A stretch of 25,913 nt of DNA from CAYMJO01 sp964391305 (GCA_964391305.1 CAYMJO010000009.1:1-25913), one strand, 5' to 3'; positions 1 through 7,742 are shown, counted from the first letter of the stretch. Made by a program: numbers and translations. Notes: generated from the letters alone by a model not told the origin.

Positions 1-801
1 CGCGGTTATCCCGGCTGGCACATCGAGTGTTCGGCGATGAGCATGAAATATCTTGGAGAAACTTTGGACATTCACACGGGCGGCGAAGATCATCTCTTTC
101 CGCACCATGAAGATGAAATAGCGCAAAGCGAAGGAGCAACGGGAAAGCCTTTCGTAAATTTCTGGGTGCACAAGAAGCATATCCTTGTAAATGGCGAAAA
201 AATGGCAAAATCTAAAGGAAATTTTTACACAATTCCAGATTTGGAAAAAAGGGAATACGCGCCTCTCGTGTACAGATTTTTCATACTCTCAAACCATTAT
301 CGATCCCAAACGAATTTCACTTTCGAAAAAATGGATGAGGCAAAAAATCAATTAAATCGATTAATTGAATTCAAAGAACGTTTGGAAAAAATTACCAAAG
401 ACAAAGATGAATCCGAAGATGTCAAAAAAGTTTTAAAAGAAACTCATAAGAATTTTGAAAAATATATAAATGATGACCTGAATATTCCGAAAGCTTTGGA
501 TGAAATTTTCGAAATGATTAAAAAAATAAATAAAATCGCCGACGCGGATAATTTAACAAAGAAAGATTCTCAAAAAGCTTTGAATTTTTTGAAAAAATTC
601 GACGAAGTGCTTGCAATTCTTGATTATAAGCCGAGGAAAACAAAAATTGATGAAAACGAGGTTAAAAAATTGATCGCGGAACGAAACAAGGCAAGAAAAG
701 AAAAGAATTTTAAGCAAGCGGACGAGATCAGGCAAAAGCTCTTGGACATGGGAATCGAAATTAAGGATACCGATAAAGACACCGAATGGAAAGTAAAGTA
801 G
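1..801 (+). CDS. cysS: Cysteinyl-tRNA synthetase, C-terminal part (5' end outside window)
   Basis: Class I aminoacyl-tRNA synthetase that charges tRNA-Cys in the cytoplasm. The reading frame is open from base 1, so the start codon and the HIGH signature lie upstream of the window. What remains begins RGYPGWHIECSAM, the family's conserved segment with the zinc-ligand Cys, followed by the zinc-binding HHEDE stretch. KMAKS is the KMSKS loop that stabilises the adenylate. The C-terminal part carries the DALR-type anticodon-binding helices (DDLNIPKAL), then the family's typical ending with LIAERNKAR and KQADEIR. About 266 codons are present of a usual 450-480. The first internal ATG at 37 is not the true start. 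It converges with the HD-domain gene across a 99-nt gap. Identity is certain; completeness cannot be judged. Confidence 0.97.
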   Translation, partial: RGYPGWHIECSAMSMKYLGETLDIHTGGEDHLFPHHEDEIAQSEGATGKPFVNFWVHKKHILVNGEKMAKSKGNFYTIPDLEKREYAPLVYRFFILSNHYRSQTNFTFEKMDEAKNQLNRLIEFKERLEKITKDKDESEDVKKVLKETHKNFEKYINDDLNIPKALDEIFEMIKKINKIADADNLTKKDSQKALNFLKKFDEVLAILDYKPRKTKIDENEVKKLIAERNKARKEKNFKQADEIRQKLLDMGIEIKDTDKDTEWKVK

Positions 802-844
802 TTTTCTTTACTCACGGATTCAAACGTATGTTCCCATTTACCAG

Positions 845-871
845 CAAACAAAAATAGCGGCATAAACCGCT
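845..871 (-). terminator. Rho-independent terminator of the HD-domain gene
   Basis: AGCGG (856-860) and CCGCT (867-871) pair around a 6-nt loop. On the minus strand the stem is followed by ATTTTTGTTTG, a U-rich tail. It lies 30 nt past the stop codon of the HD-domain gene. The stem is short (5 bp, four of them G-C), so strength is uncertain. Confidence 0.6.
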
Positions 872-900
872 GTCCAATAATTCAAAACCAAAAACAACAG

Positions 901-1437
901 CTAAGTGATATTTACAGGAGAAATTTTCACGATCCAGCTGATCAAATCTTTGATGCTGTACTTAAGAAACTCGAGTGCCTCAACGCCCCACGCGCAGCCA
1001 TCGGCGAAGGCAACTACCCATCCTTCTTTTGTCTTCGGAGCCTTGTTGAAAACCATATGGGTGTCAATCGCATTTTGCACAGCTTCAGGCTCGCCTATCC
1101 TCCGCGCGAACCTAACCGCCGGCTCGTTGTGATACCAATGCGTGCCAACATCATGAATCACGCTAGCGCGAGTGCAGGTTCTAATATCTGCATCGCATCT
1201 CTGCGCAAAGTAATACGCGAACTTACTCGTCAAAAGCATGTGGTCAAGCTTGGAATGGTATTTATGATGAGCACGTTTGCTCATTTTAACCATTTCGGGA
1301 TACCTTAAAAGATCTCTGACCAACTCAAAATGCCCCGCCGATCCATCGTTCAAAGCCACCTTTACGGGCTTGGTGAAAAGCAGGTCCTTTAACAAATTTA
1401 TTTTACCTAAAACATAGCTGGCTATTTTATAAGCCAT
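901..1437 (-). CDS. HD-domain metal-dependent phosphohydrolase
   Basis: 178-residue single-domain protein of the HD superfamily, whose members use a binuclear metal centre to hydrolyse phosphoester bonds in nucleotides or related compounds. The metal ligands are in order: His66 (LDHMLLT), His95-Asp96 (VIHDVGTH), His127 (DTHM) and Asp146 (FADG), so the site looks intact. The first 50 residues are helical and not part of the signature. There is no signal peptide or membrane segment, so it should be cytoplasmic. It is transcribed away from dnaB from a shared intergenic region and ends in its own hairpin, so it is probably monocistronic. The substrate cannot be read from the sequence; nucleotide, (p)ppGpp-like or dinucleotide substrates are all possible. 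It is not close to the HD domain fused to LysRS elsewhere in the window. Confidence 0.8.
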   Translation of the reverse strand: MAYKIASYVLGKINLLKDLLFTKPVKVALNDGSAGHFELVRDLLRYPEMVKMSKRAHHKYHSKLDHMLLTSKFAYYFAQRCDADIRTCTRASVIHDVGTHWYHNEPAVRFARRIGEPEAVQNAIDTHMVFNKAPKTKEGWVVAFADGCAWGVEALEFLKYSIKDLISWIVKISPVNIT

Positions 1438-1565
1438 GAATTTAATTTACAGTTATGTTATATAGATGACCGACTATCTGTTGCTAGTCTTCAGTTCCTA
1501 GATCCAAATCCATAGTAAAACTAAAAACCAGAAACCCAAAATTAATAACCGAGAACTATTGACTA

Positions 1566-1593
1566 ATTGTACACCATTCTATAAAAAAGTCAA
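1566..1593 (-). promoter_or_regulatory. Promoter of the HD-domain gene
   Basis: On the minus strand TTGACT (1588-1593) and TACAAT (1566-1571) are separated by 16 nt, close to the sigma-70 consensus. It would give a leader of about 120 nt. The -35 hexamer is one arm of an inverted repeat ATTGACT/AGTCAAT (1558-1564 and 1588-1594). The other arm gives a TTGACT reading towards dnaB, with TATAAA 15 nt downstream. Confidence 0.5.
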
Positions 1594-1643
1594 TTGTGGA
1601 AAAAGGTGTGCGGAATTTGGGCATAAAATAGGGAAAAATATGG

Positions 1644-1671
1644 TTGAAAGTAAAGTATCGCATGTTATACT
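1644..1671 (+). promoter_or_regulatory. Promoter of dnaB, giving an almost leaderless transcript
   Basis: TTGAAA (1644-1649), a 16-nt spacer and TATACT (1666-1671) match a sigma-70 promoter. The predicted start of transcription is at about 1678, only about six bases before the dnaB ATG at 1684. No Shine-Dalgarno sequence could fit. A second, weaker candidate (TTGACT at 1559, TATAAA at 1580, 15-nt spacer) lies further upstream. Confidence 0.5.
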
Positions 1672-1683
1672 TAAATCACAAAT

Positions 1684-3036
1684 ATGGCAGACAAACAAAA
1701 CAACATCGCGAAACTTCCACCACAAAGCCCGGAAGCCGAGGAATCTCTTCTCGGATCCATTATGCTCGACAAAGATGCTATTGTTAAAATTGCCGATTCC
1801 GTAAACCCATCAGATTTTTACAAAGACATTAACAGAAATATCTTCGAGGCAATGTTGGAGCTATATGAACACCGAGACCCGATCGATTTGTTAAGCCTTT
1901 CAAACAAATTGAAAGAGCTAAAAAGCTTAGAAGGAGTCGGCGGCTCGACTTATCTGACAAGCCTTGTAAACTCGGTGCCAACGGCAACTAATGTAAACCA
2001 TTACGCAAATATAGTAAGAAACAAAGCTACTCTGCGAAGACTCATAGCCGCTTCAAATTACATTTCCCAGCTTGGATACAATGAGAAAGCAAAGATAGAT
2101 AAACTTTTAGACAAGGCGGAACAAAAGCTGTTTTCTGTTTCTCAAAAATACTTAAAAGAAAAATTCATCCCCATAAAAGATGTTCTTACGGAAGCTTTCG
2201 ACAGAATTGACGAGCTTCATAAAGACAGTGGCAAACTAAGAGGGCTTCCAACGGGATTTATAAATCTGGATAATCTGCTGTCTGGACTGCAAAACTCCGA
2301 CCTAATTATCCTCGCTTCAAGACCTTCCGTTGGAAAAACAACCTTGGCTCTTGATATAGCAAGACACATCGCCGTCAAAGAAAAAGTGCCCACTGGAATC
2401 TTCAGCCTTGAAATGTCAAAGGAGCAATTGGTCGATCGTCTGCTTTGCGCAGAAGCAAAAGTAGACCTTTGGAAAATGAGGACTGGAAGACTCGGCAACA
2501 AAGAGGAAGACGACGATTTCCCGCGCATCGGACAAGCGATGGGCGTGCTCTCCGACGCGCCGATCTATATCGATGACAGCGCCACAAGCAATATCATGGA
2601 AATCCGCACGAAAGCAAGAAGACTTCAGCTCGAACACAATCTCGGCTTCATAATTTTGGACTATCTTCAACTCATGGAAGGAAGCAACCCCGAAAATCGA
2701 GTACAGGAAGTTTCGGAGATCTCCCGTGCATTGAAAGCAATAGCCAGAGAGCTCAACATTCCAGTTCTTGCAATTTCACAGCTTTCCCGCGCAGTGGAAT
2801 CAAGATCCCCTCAAATTCCAAGGCTTGCGGACCTCCGAGAAAGCGGATCTATCGAACAAGACGCAGACGTGGTACTATTCATATATAGAGAAGAACGGGA
2901 AAAACCAGATACGGATAGAAAACACATCGCAGATTTGATCGTCGCAAAGCACCGCAACGGTCCGCTTGGACAGGTAGAATTATATTTTAAAGAAAACTTC
3001 GCGAGCTTCGCGAATCTGGATAAAAAGCAAGGATGA
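1684..3036 (+). CDS. dnaB: Replicative DNA helicase DnaB
   Basis: Hexameric 5'-3' helicase that unwinds DNA ahead of the replisome and contacts primase. It has 450 residues, normal for the family. The N-terminal helical domain (about 10-110, starting PPQSPEAEESLLGSI) is followed by a linker and a RecA-fold ATPase. Walker A is SRPSVGKTT (212-220), with Lys218 and Thr219. FSLEMSKEQLVDRL is the following helicase motif, Walker B is IILDYLQLM, and DLRESGSIEQDADVV with KHRNGPLG carries the sensor and arginine-finger region. No intein is present although DnaB is a common intein host. The start is the only ATG that fits the family N-terminus. The first gene of a + strand run with ybaB and recR. Its TGA stop lies at the edge of a GTCAAA-word repeat. 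Confidence 0.98.
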   Translation: MADKQNNIAKLPPQSPEAEESLLGSIMLDKDAIVKIADSVNPSDFYKDINRNIFEAMLELYEHRDPIDLLSLSNKLKELKSLEGVGGSTYLTSLVNSVPTATNVNHYANIVRNKATLRRLIAASNYISQLGYNEKAKIDKLLDKAEQKLFSVSQKYLKEKFIPIKDVLTEAFDRIDELHKDSGKLRGLPTGFINLDNLLSGLQNSDLIILASRPSVGKTTLALDIARHIAVKEKVPTGIFSLEMSKEQLVDRLLCAEAKVDLWKMRTGRLGNKEEDDDFPRIGQAMGVLSDAPIYIDDSATSNIMEIRTKARRLQLEHNLGFIILDYLQLMEGSNPENRVQEVSEISRALKAIARELNIPVLAISQLSRAVESRSPQIPRLADLRESGSIEQDADVVLFIYREEREKPDTDRKHIADLIVAKHRNGPLGQVELYFKENFASFANLDKKQG

Positions 3037-3067
3037 AATCCAAAAGTTAAAAGTCAAAAGTCATAAT
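3036..3067. repeat. GTCAAA-word repeat, single arm after dnaB
   Basis: Directly after the dnaB stop comes a run of AATCCAAAAG, TTAAAAG, TCAAAAG words, the same vocabulary as the inverted-repeat elements elsewhere in the window. No good opposite arm is seen before ybaB, so it may be a decayed half element. The rest of the 138-nt gap to ybaB holds only AT-rich sequence. Confidence 0.5.
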
Positions 3068-3174
3068 ATTTTGAATATACACATAAATAGTCCGCAAACA
3101 AAGAAAGTCTCGCCTGTTTAATGACACGCCTATATCTGCATGCCGGACAGTTTTAAATTTTAATTTTAAAAAAT

Positions 3175-3459
3175 ATGTTCAACAAGCTCAAACAATTTAA
3201 GGACATGCGAGCACAGGCGAAAGAGCTTCAGTCCAAGCTCGCCGGGGAAACGGTAACCGGCGAAGCTGTGCAAGGCATGGTGAAAATTTCGATGAACGGC
3301 AATCAAGAAATACAAGAAGTCCATATCGATGAAAAGCTCTTGACGCCGGAGAACAAAGATCAAATTGAAAACGCAGTCAAGGAAGCTTTTGAGAAATGTA
3401 GCAAGGAGCTAAAATCGCTTATGATTCAGAAGGTGCAAGCGGGAGAAATCACACTATAA
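3175..3459 (+). CDS. ybaB: YbaB/EbfC-family nucleoid-associated protein
   Basis: Small DNA-binding protein that forms a dimer with a tweezer shape and is found on the nucleoid; its exact role is unsettled. The 94-residue protein has the usual layout. The N-terminal amphipathic helix (MFNKLKQFKDMRAQAKELQ) is followed by a three-stranded sheet around GEAVQGMVKISMNGNQEIQEVHI. A C-terminal helix carries the conserved NAVKEAFEKCSKE pattern. Length and start agree with the family. In many bacteria the gene sits between dnaX and recR; here recR follows 192 nt downstream, but dnaB rather than dnaX precedes it. No Shine-Dalgarno sequence is visible; the start is preceded by an A/T run. Confidence 0.93.
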   Translation: MFNKLKQFKDMRAQAKELQSKLAGETVTGEAVQGMVKISMNGNQEIQEVHIDEKLLTPENKDQIENAVKEAFEKCSKELKSLMIQKVQAGEITL

Positions 3460-3651
3460 TAGAATCCGCGAAATTTTAACAATTCTTATCGAATTTCAAT
3501 GAACTACGCATTTTAAAGGCAATATTTTCCAAACCACGACCTTCGGAGTTTAACTGACCGGCAATGATATGAATTGTCGTCCCCATTACAATAATTCGCC
3601 CCATCATAATTCGATCTAATTTGCCAGAATTCGCCAAAAATTCTCAAGTTT
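3460..3651. other. ybaB-recR intergenic region
   Basis: 192 nt without an open frame. It is rich in AATTCG words (around 3504, 3595, 3610, 3629), but I see no convincing promoter, hairpin or RNA gene. Confidence 0.4.
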
Positions 3652-4245
3652 ATGTTACCCACAAATATACAAAACCTAATTCAAGAATTTTCAAAACTTC
3701 CGGGCATCGGACCAAAGTCCGCCGAGAGGCTTGTTTTTTATTTGTTAAAAACCAAGCAGGAAAGCCTTGAAGAGTTTTCTGGCTCTGTTAAAAATTTGAA
3801 AAAATATATAAAAAACTGTTCAGTCTGCAACAATTTTACAGAAAAAGATCCCTGCTTAATTTGTTCCGACAAAAACAGAGACGGATCCGTAATCTGCGTT
3901 GTGAGCGAACCTCTGGACGTTGTCGCGCTTGAAAAGACAAATGAGTTCAAGGGAGTCTATCATGTTTTGCAGGGCGTGATTTCGCCGATCAACGGTGTTG
4001 GTCCGGAAGATCTCACAATCGATCAATTAATCTCTCGTATAAAAAAAGGCTCTGCCAAAGAAGTCATCATCGCAACGAATCCGACGACAGAAGGCGAAGC
4101 AACATCTCTTTATATCCTCAAATTGTTGCAACCTTTTAAAATAAAAACAACTAGAATCGCAAGGGGATTGCCGATGGGAAGCGATCTCGAATACGCGGAC
4201 GCGGTGACGCTTACGAGGGCACTTGAGGGAAGGAAGGAAATATAA
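3652..4245 (+). CDS. recR: Recombination protein RecR
   Basis: Ring-forming DNA clamp that works with RecO (and RecF) to load RecA on gapped DNA. The 197 residues follow the family order. A helix-hairpin-helix (KLPGIGPKSAERL, about 15-27) comes first. A four-cysteine zinc motif follows (CSVCNNF and CLICSD, about 55-72). The Toprim domain starts at VCVVSEPLDVVALE with conserved GVYHVLQG, SPINGVGP and ATNPTTEGEATS. The C-terminal ARGLPMGSDLEYADAVTLTRALEGR is the Walker-B-like clamp segment. The start ATG gives the standard MLPTNIQNLIQEF beginning. No Shine-Dalgarno sequence is seen. The stop codon TAA runs directly into a repeat element. Confidence 0.97.
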   Translation: MLPTNIQNLIQEFSKLPGIGPKSAERLVFYLLKTKQESLEEFSGSVKNLKKYIKNCSVCNNFTEKDPCLICSDKNRDGSVICVVSEPLDVVALEKTNEFKGVYHVLQGVISPINGVGPEDLTIDQLISRIKKGSAKEVIIATNPTTEGEATSLYILKLLQPFKIKTTRIARGLPMGSDLEYADAVTLTRALEGRKEI

Positions 4246-4426
4246 ATATCAAAGCCCAAAGCTCCAGATAAAGGCTGTCCAACCTCTAGTTGGCAAAATC
4301 CAAAAATCAAATGAATGTAAAATGATAAATGATAAATGTCAAAAGTTTGAAATTGGCTTGTCTGCCGGCCGGCAGGGATTTTGACGTTTATTTGCAATTT
4401 GGACTTTGTCATTTGACATTATTCAT
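4243..4426. repeat. Inverted-repeat element with CTGCCGGCCGGCAG centre
   Basis: Fills the recR-rplU gap. The left half has words such as TATCAAAGCCC, AAATGATAAATGTCAAAAG; the right half is the complementary vocabulary (TTTTGACG, TTTGGACTTTGTCATTTGACAT). The two halves form an imperfect inverted repeat centred on the perfect 14-bp palindrome CTGCCGGCCGGCAG (4362-4375). A small hairpin CCAAC/GTTGG lies at 4279-4293. It overlaps the recR stop codon. Confidence 0.75.
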
Positions 4427-4441
4427 ATCCAACATACACGA

Positions 4442-4470
4442 AAAAACAGCGCCTAACTAACGCTGTTTTT
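4442..4470 (-). terminator. Terminator after rplU, probably bidirectional
   Basis: AAAAACAGCG (4442-4451) and CGCTGTTTTT (4461-4470) form a perfect 10-bp stem with a 9-nt loop, starting immediately after the rplU stop codon. A-tract and U-tract are present for both strands, so it can also end the recR transcript. Confidence 0.85.
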
Positions 4471-4779
4471 CTATACTTTCGTAACTTCCATAATCGTATA
4501 CTTCTGCCTATGCCCTATCGTCCTTTTGTACCTCTTCTTAGCTTTTTGCTTCACGATACGAATTTTCTTGCCTTTCTTCTCCGACTGAATAATTCTCCCT
4601 GAAACGCTTTTATTTTTCAAATATGGAGTTCCAATTGAAACTTTTTTCCCATCGGAAACAAGCAAAACCTTGTCAAATTTAACACTCGCCCCTTTTTTCT
4701 TATGAAGGAGTTCCACTTGGATTTTTGATCCTTTTTCAACTTTATACTGTTTTCCCTTGACCTCGATGATCGCAAACAT
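4471..4779 (-). CDS. rplU: 50S ribosomal protein L21
   Basis: Large-subunit protein that binds 23S rRNA. It begins MFAIIEVKGKQYKVEKG, the family N-terminus, and carries the basic C-terminal half with KKRYKRTIGHRQKYT, the usual L21 signature region. From this ATG it has 102 residues, normal length. An alternative TTG start nine bases upstream (4788) would add MKK and is the only start here with a plausible Shine-Dalgarno sequence (AAGGGG about 9 nt before it). I prefer the ATG because it matches the family. The gene usually precedes rpmA (L27), but here it stands alone, with its own promoter and terminator. Confidence 0.95.
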   Translation of the reverse strand: MFAIIEVKGKQYKVEKGSKIQVELLHKKKGASVKFDKVLLVSDGKKVSIGTPYLKNKSVSGRIIQSEKKGKKIRIVKQKAKKRYKRTIGHRQKYTIMEVTKV

Positions 4780-4859
4780 TTTTTTCAATATTAAATTCCC
4801 CTTACTCTATCTTTTAAAAAAGAAAAAACATCTATGAAACACAAGCTGAATGCTATAAC

Positions 4860-4888
4860 AGTTTATCAAAATTAAGACCATTAGTCAA
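4860..4888 (-). promoter_or_regulatory. Promoter of rplU
   Basis: TTGACT (4883-4888) and TAAACT (4860-4865) on the minus strand with a 17-nt spacer. The -35 hexamer overlaps the stop codon of the phosphoglycosyltransferase gene. The leader would be about 75 nt, without a clear L21-type RNA fold that I can recognise. Confidence 0.55.
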
Positions 4889-6011
4889 TACTTTTCAACT
4901 TCTGCGCCCGTTTTGAGAGCAATACGCCAAGTATAGTGACGAAAACGATCATTATTATAAAAAGTATAAAAAGCGCCATGAGTTTTTCAAAGCCCTGTAA
5001 AGCCACAGCCAATCCGCCGAATATCATGGACGGAATGCAGATGATAAGAACAACCTGCCATTGCTTCAAACCCAACTTTAACAAAAGATGATGCAGATGC
5101 GTATCATCGCCCTTGAACGGAGATTTGCCTTTGATCATACGAGTTATTATAACCCGCGCAGTATCAATTATAGGAACTCCCATGACGAGCAAAGCCGTCG
5201 CGATCTTGCCGCCGCTTATGATCGCAAGAAGTCCGAGCATAAATCCCATGAACATAACTCCGCCCTCGCCGACAAAGCTCTTTGCGCGAGGCATGTGATA
5301 CGGCCAGAAACCAAGAATCGCGCCCGCCATCACAACCGCCAAAAAAGCGGTCTCTGGCTGTGAAACTGTTTTCGTAATACTTAAAAAGAAAATTATCAGA
5401 AAACCAATAAAATTGATGCTCGTTGAAAGGCCGTCAACCCCATCGACAAACTTGATCGTGTAAGTCATGCCCATCATCCACAAAAGCGTAAAAATATCCG
5501 CGAGAAGAACTACTTTGTAAGGAAGTCCTCCTGTCTCAAAAACTGTAAATGAAATAGTATCTAACCTGAAAGTTTCTCCCACGGGATTCGTTATAAAATT
5601 TATTCCAATGCCCGATGCTATGATAATCAGTGTGGCAACAAAAGGAGCAATCCACTGATGCTTTGCCGCAATTTCATATCTGTCATCCAAATAACCGCCA
5701 AAGAACAAAACCACACCCGCAAAGACGATCCCCAAAAGATGCTTTGGCAAAAGAAATCCTCTCGAAAGATAACTTGTAAAAAAAGCATAATAACCCAGCA
5801 AAACAAAGAACGAAATAAAAATAACAGCTCCGCCAAATAATGGCACGGGGTTTTTATGTCCATGAATATCTTGGGCATGATTTGGCCTAACTGGACGAAC
5901 AAGCCCGTGGCTTATGGCAAACTTTCGTATAAAAGGCGTCAACGAAAAACTGACCGCAAACGCAATCAAGAAAGGAAGGAAGTATAATGTGAACCATGTG
6001 GACATAGACAT
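4881..6011 (-). CDS. WecA/MraY-family undecaprenyl-phosphate sugar-1-phosphate transferase
   Basis: Polytopic membrane enzyme that moves a sugar-1-phosphate from a UDP-sugar to undecaprenyl phosphate, the first step of surface-glycan or wall assembly. 376 residues with about ten hydrophobic segments. Conserved sites are GGYLDDRYE (Asp109-Asp110), KFVDGVDGLS (Asp190, Asp193) and the cytoplasmic GDDTHLHHLLLKLG (His305-His308), a WecA/TagO-like pattern rather than MraY. Two positions are odd. The usual Gly-Asp-x-Gly-Ser-x-x-x-G motif reads VGEGGVMFMGF (248-256), with Glu for Asp. The Asn-Ala-x-Asn before DGxDG reads YTIK. WecA/TagO-type GlcNAc-1-P transfer is most likely, but sugar specificity is open. 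It follows the GT2 gene in the same direction. Confidence 0.85.
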   Translation of the reverse strand: MSMSTWFTLYFLPFLIAFAVSFSLTPFIRKFAISHGLVRPVRPNHAQDIHGHKNPVPLFGGAVIFISFFVLLGYYAFFTSYLSRGFLLPKHLLGIVFAGVVLFFGGYLDDRYEIAAKHQWIAPFVATLIIIASGIGINFITNPVGETFRLDTISFTVFETGGLPYKVVLLADIFTLLWMMGMTYTIKFVDGVDGLSTSINFIGFLIIFFLSITKTVSQPETAFLAVVMAGAILGFWPYHMPRAKSFVGEGGVMFMGFMLGLLAIISGGKIATALLVMGVPIIDTARVIITRMIKGKSPFKGDDTHLHHLLLKLGLKQWQVVLIICIPSMIFGGLAVALQGFEKLMALFILFIIMIVFVTILGVLLSKRAQKLKSID

Positions 6012-6117
6012 TAAATTTCAAAATCCAAATTCCAAAAAAATTCAAAGTTCAAATATCAAATTCGCAATTCGACATTTGTAGTTTTTTTAAAATTTGGACT
6101 TTGTCATTTGGCATTTA
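6006..6117. repeat. Inverted-repeat element between GT2 and phosphoglycosyltransferase genes
   Basis: The left arm (about 6011-6060) reads AAATTTCAAAATCC, AAATTCC, TTCAAAGTTCAAATATC. The right arm, on the other strand, reads TAAATGCCAAATGACAAAG, TCCAAATTTT, TACAAATGTCG. The arms are imperfectly complementary over about 50 nt around a centre near 6060-6071. The right edge contains the TGA stop of the GT2 gene and the left edge abuts the ATG of the next gene. Confidence 0.75.
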
Positions 6118-7669
6118 TAGAATTATTATTCGCCTTAACAGCGCTCGTCATAGTAGACACTTTCCCATCCTTCTGCGCTCTCGCTTTTGGCGTCAGGAAA
6201 AAACCCATGTACTTTCCAAGCATTAGTCTGGTCTGCGCATCAAGAGCCACAACAGCCCCGAAGAAGATCGTGGAGATCGGCAAGAGCCCCCATTGCAGAA
6301 TCATAATCACAGAGCGCCGCTTCCCGTACTTCTTCGGACGCTTGGGAAGCATGAGAAGGCTAACAAAAGTCGATGCAACGAGGCCGATCATTGCAAATGT
6401 CATCAATGTTCGAGAAATTATCGGCAGGCTCTGCGCGAAAACTGTGCTGTTGAACATCTCTCCTCCGCCGAGAAGCGGCAGCCAGCCGACAACAGCGATG
6501 ATAATCGCACTCGTCGCCCATGAGTACGCACCGTCAATCAAGCGCCACGAGTGCGTCATCTTTCGATGAAAAGATATTTTTTTATTTTTTATAAAATTAT
6601 AAATAGCGTATGGCAAATTTTCCACGCCCCAAGCCCAGCGACGCTGCTGTTTGTACTGATTTTTGATGCTTTCCCAATAAGTGTCCGAAAGACAAGCGTC
6701 AAGCGACACTGGAAAAAACAGAGGAACTGTCTCGTAATCGCCGTTGTAATGGATAAGACACTGCCAAAATATCCGCGAGTCCTCAGACACATGATTGGTC
6801 GCCCAAAAGCCGATCTCGACAAGAGCCTTGAAGCTCATGCTGTGGCTCGTGAACGTGACTAGACGTTCCGGCCTTCCCTGCTCCATCATTTGCCAAAAAG
6901 ATGTTGATGTTGCGACAACACGCATGATCGCCGGCGCATCCCATATATTGTTGTTGAACATCGGAACTGGCTGATAGCTCGCGCGAGTCGGCCTTGGATG
7001 CGTGAGATACGCATGTGCAAATCTGCCAAAGTATTCCGGATGAATCTGCGTGTCTATGTCAAACACCGAAAGCATTACTTTTTCATAAGGAATTCCTTCA
7101 CTGTCGATATATTTTTTTATCCGTTTTGCCGCCCATGCTTCGTTTGAGCCTTTGCCGGGAATCTCTCCTGGAAGCCCTGGGGGATGTCTTGAGATTTCAA
7201 AGTGTCGGAAAATATTCTCATACTTGTTTCGCATTTTCAACGCAATATCTTTTGTCGTATCCCAAAATTTGTCTTCGCACGCAAGAACAACTATAAATTT
7301 TTCCAAGGGATAATTGGCCTTTGCCAAAGCCTCAAAAGTCGACTCGATTACCGCGATTTCATTTACAACGGGAAATATGACCATGTGGTAATACTCTTTC
7401 CAGTTTCGCTTTTTGATCTTTTTTACTTTTGCAAACCAATCAATTTTGAGATTGAGCTTTATCTGTCGAAAACCCTCAATCAAGTGATATGTCAGATAGC
7501 TAACTTTGATAAGCCAATATAGATCAAAACAGATAACGAAAACAGCAACCCATAATGGCAGAATAAAAGCGAGCGCAACGCATAAAATCAAAGTCAACCA
7601 TGCCGCGACGGCAGGGAAAATTTCCAAAAGTCTATATAGAGTTGGTCTATTCGCAGGATTCCAGTTCAT
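6104..7669 (-). CDS. Membrane-bound family 2 glycosyltransferase
   Basis: GT-A-fold inverting glycosyltransferase with membrane segments on both sides, the layout of cellulose-synthase-like polymerases and related enzymes. 521 residues from ATG 7669 (MNWNPANRP). Two N-terminal hydrophobic segments are followed by the catalytic domain. It has FPVVNE near the start, a DxD site (VFDIDTQ, Asp204 and Asp206), an acceptor-side VSEDSR (Glu296-Asp297) and QQRRW (Gln341-Trp345), the QxxRW signature of processive-type enzymes. Three or four C-terminal hydrophobic segments follow. The open frame reaches 27 codons further upstream, but those codons are repeat sequence. The last residues and TGA stop also come from a repeat. 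It sits between a small membrane protein and a lipid-carrier sugar transferase, which suggests surface-polymer synthesis. Donor and product are unknown. Confidence 0.87.
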   Translation of the reverse strand: MNWNPANRPTLYRLLEIFPAVAAWLTLILCVALAFILPLWVAVFVICFDLYWLIKVSYLTYHLIEGFRQIKLNLKIDWFAKVKKIKKRNWKEYYHMVIFPVVNEIAVIESTFEALAKANYPLEKFIVVLACEDKFWDTTKDIALKMRNKYENIFRHFEISRHPPGLPGEIPGKGSNEAWAAKRIKKYIDSEGIPYEKVMLSVFDIDTQIHPEYFGRFAHAYLTHPRPTRASYQPVPMFNNNIWDAPAIMRVVATSTSFWQMMEQGRPERLVTFTSHSMSFKALVEIGFWATNHVSEDSRIFWQCLIHYNGDYETVPLFFPVSLDACLSDTYWESIKNQYKQQRRWAWGVENLPYAIYNFIKNKKISFHRKMTHSWRLIDGAYSWATSAIIIAVVGWLPLLGGGEMFNSTVFAQSLPIISRTLMTFAMIGLVASTFVSLLMLPKRPKKYGKRRSVIMILQWGLLPISTIFFGAVVALDAQTRLMLGKYMGFFLTPKARAQKDGKVSTMTSAVKANNNSINAK

Positions 7670-7742
7670 AAATGTCAAATGACGAAATCTAAATGTCAAA
7701 GTCCGACATTGAGGTTTGACATTGGGATTTTGACATTTAAAT
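7670..7742. repeat. Inverted-repeat element upstream of GT2 gene
   Basis: Left arm AAATGTCAAATGACGAAATC plus TAAATGTCAAAGTC; right arm, on the other strand, TTAAATGTCAAAATCCC plus AATGTCAAACCTCAATGTC. The arms meet near 7705-7712. The right edge supplies the TAA stop of the small membrane protein gene, and the left edge (GACATTTATG on the minus strand) runs into the ATG of the GT2 gene. Confidence 0.8.

Noticed and set aside
4243..4426. CRISPR-like array in the recR-rplU gap
   Set aside because: The words are short, inexact and inverted rather than exact direct repeats with even spacers; no cas gene is present.
5088..5363. Open frames on the plus strand inside minus-strand genes (here, and inside serS, lysS, PBP2 and others)
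   Set aside because: They are shadows of well-supported genes, with no family motifs and poor amino-acid composition.
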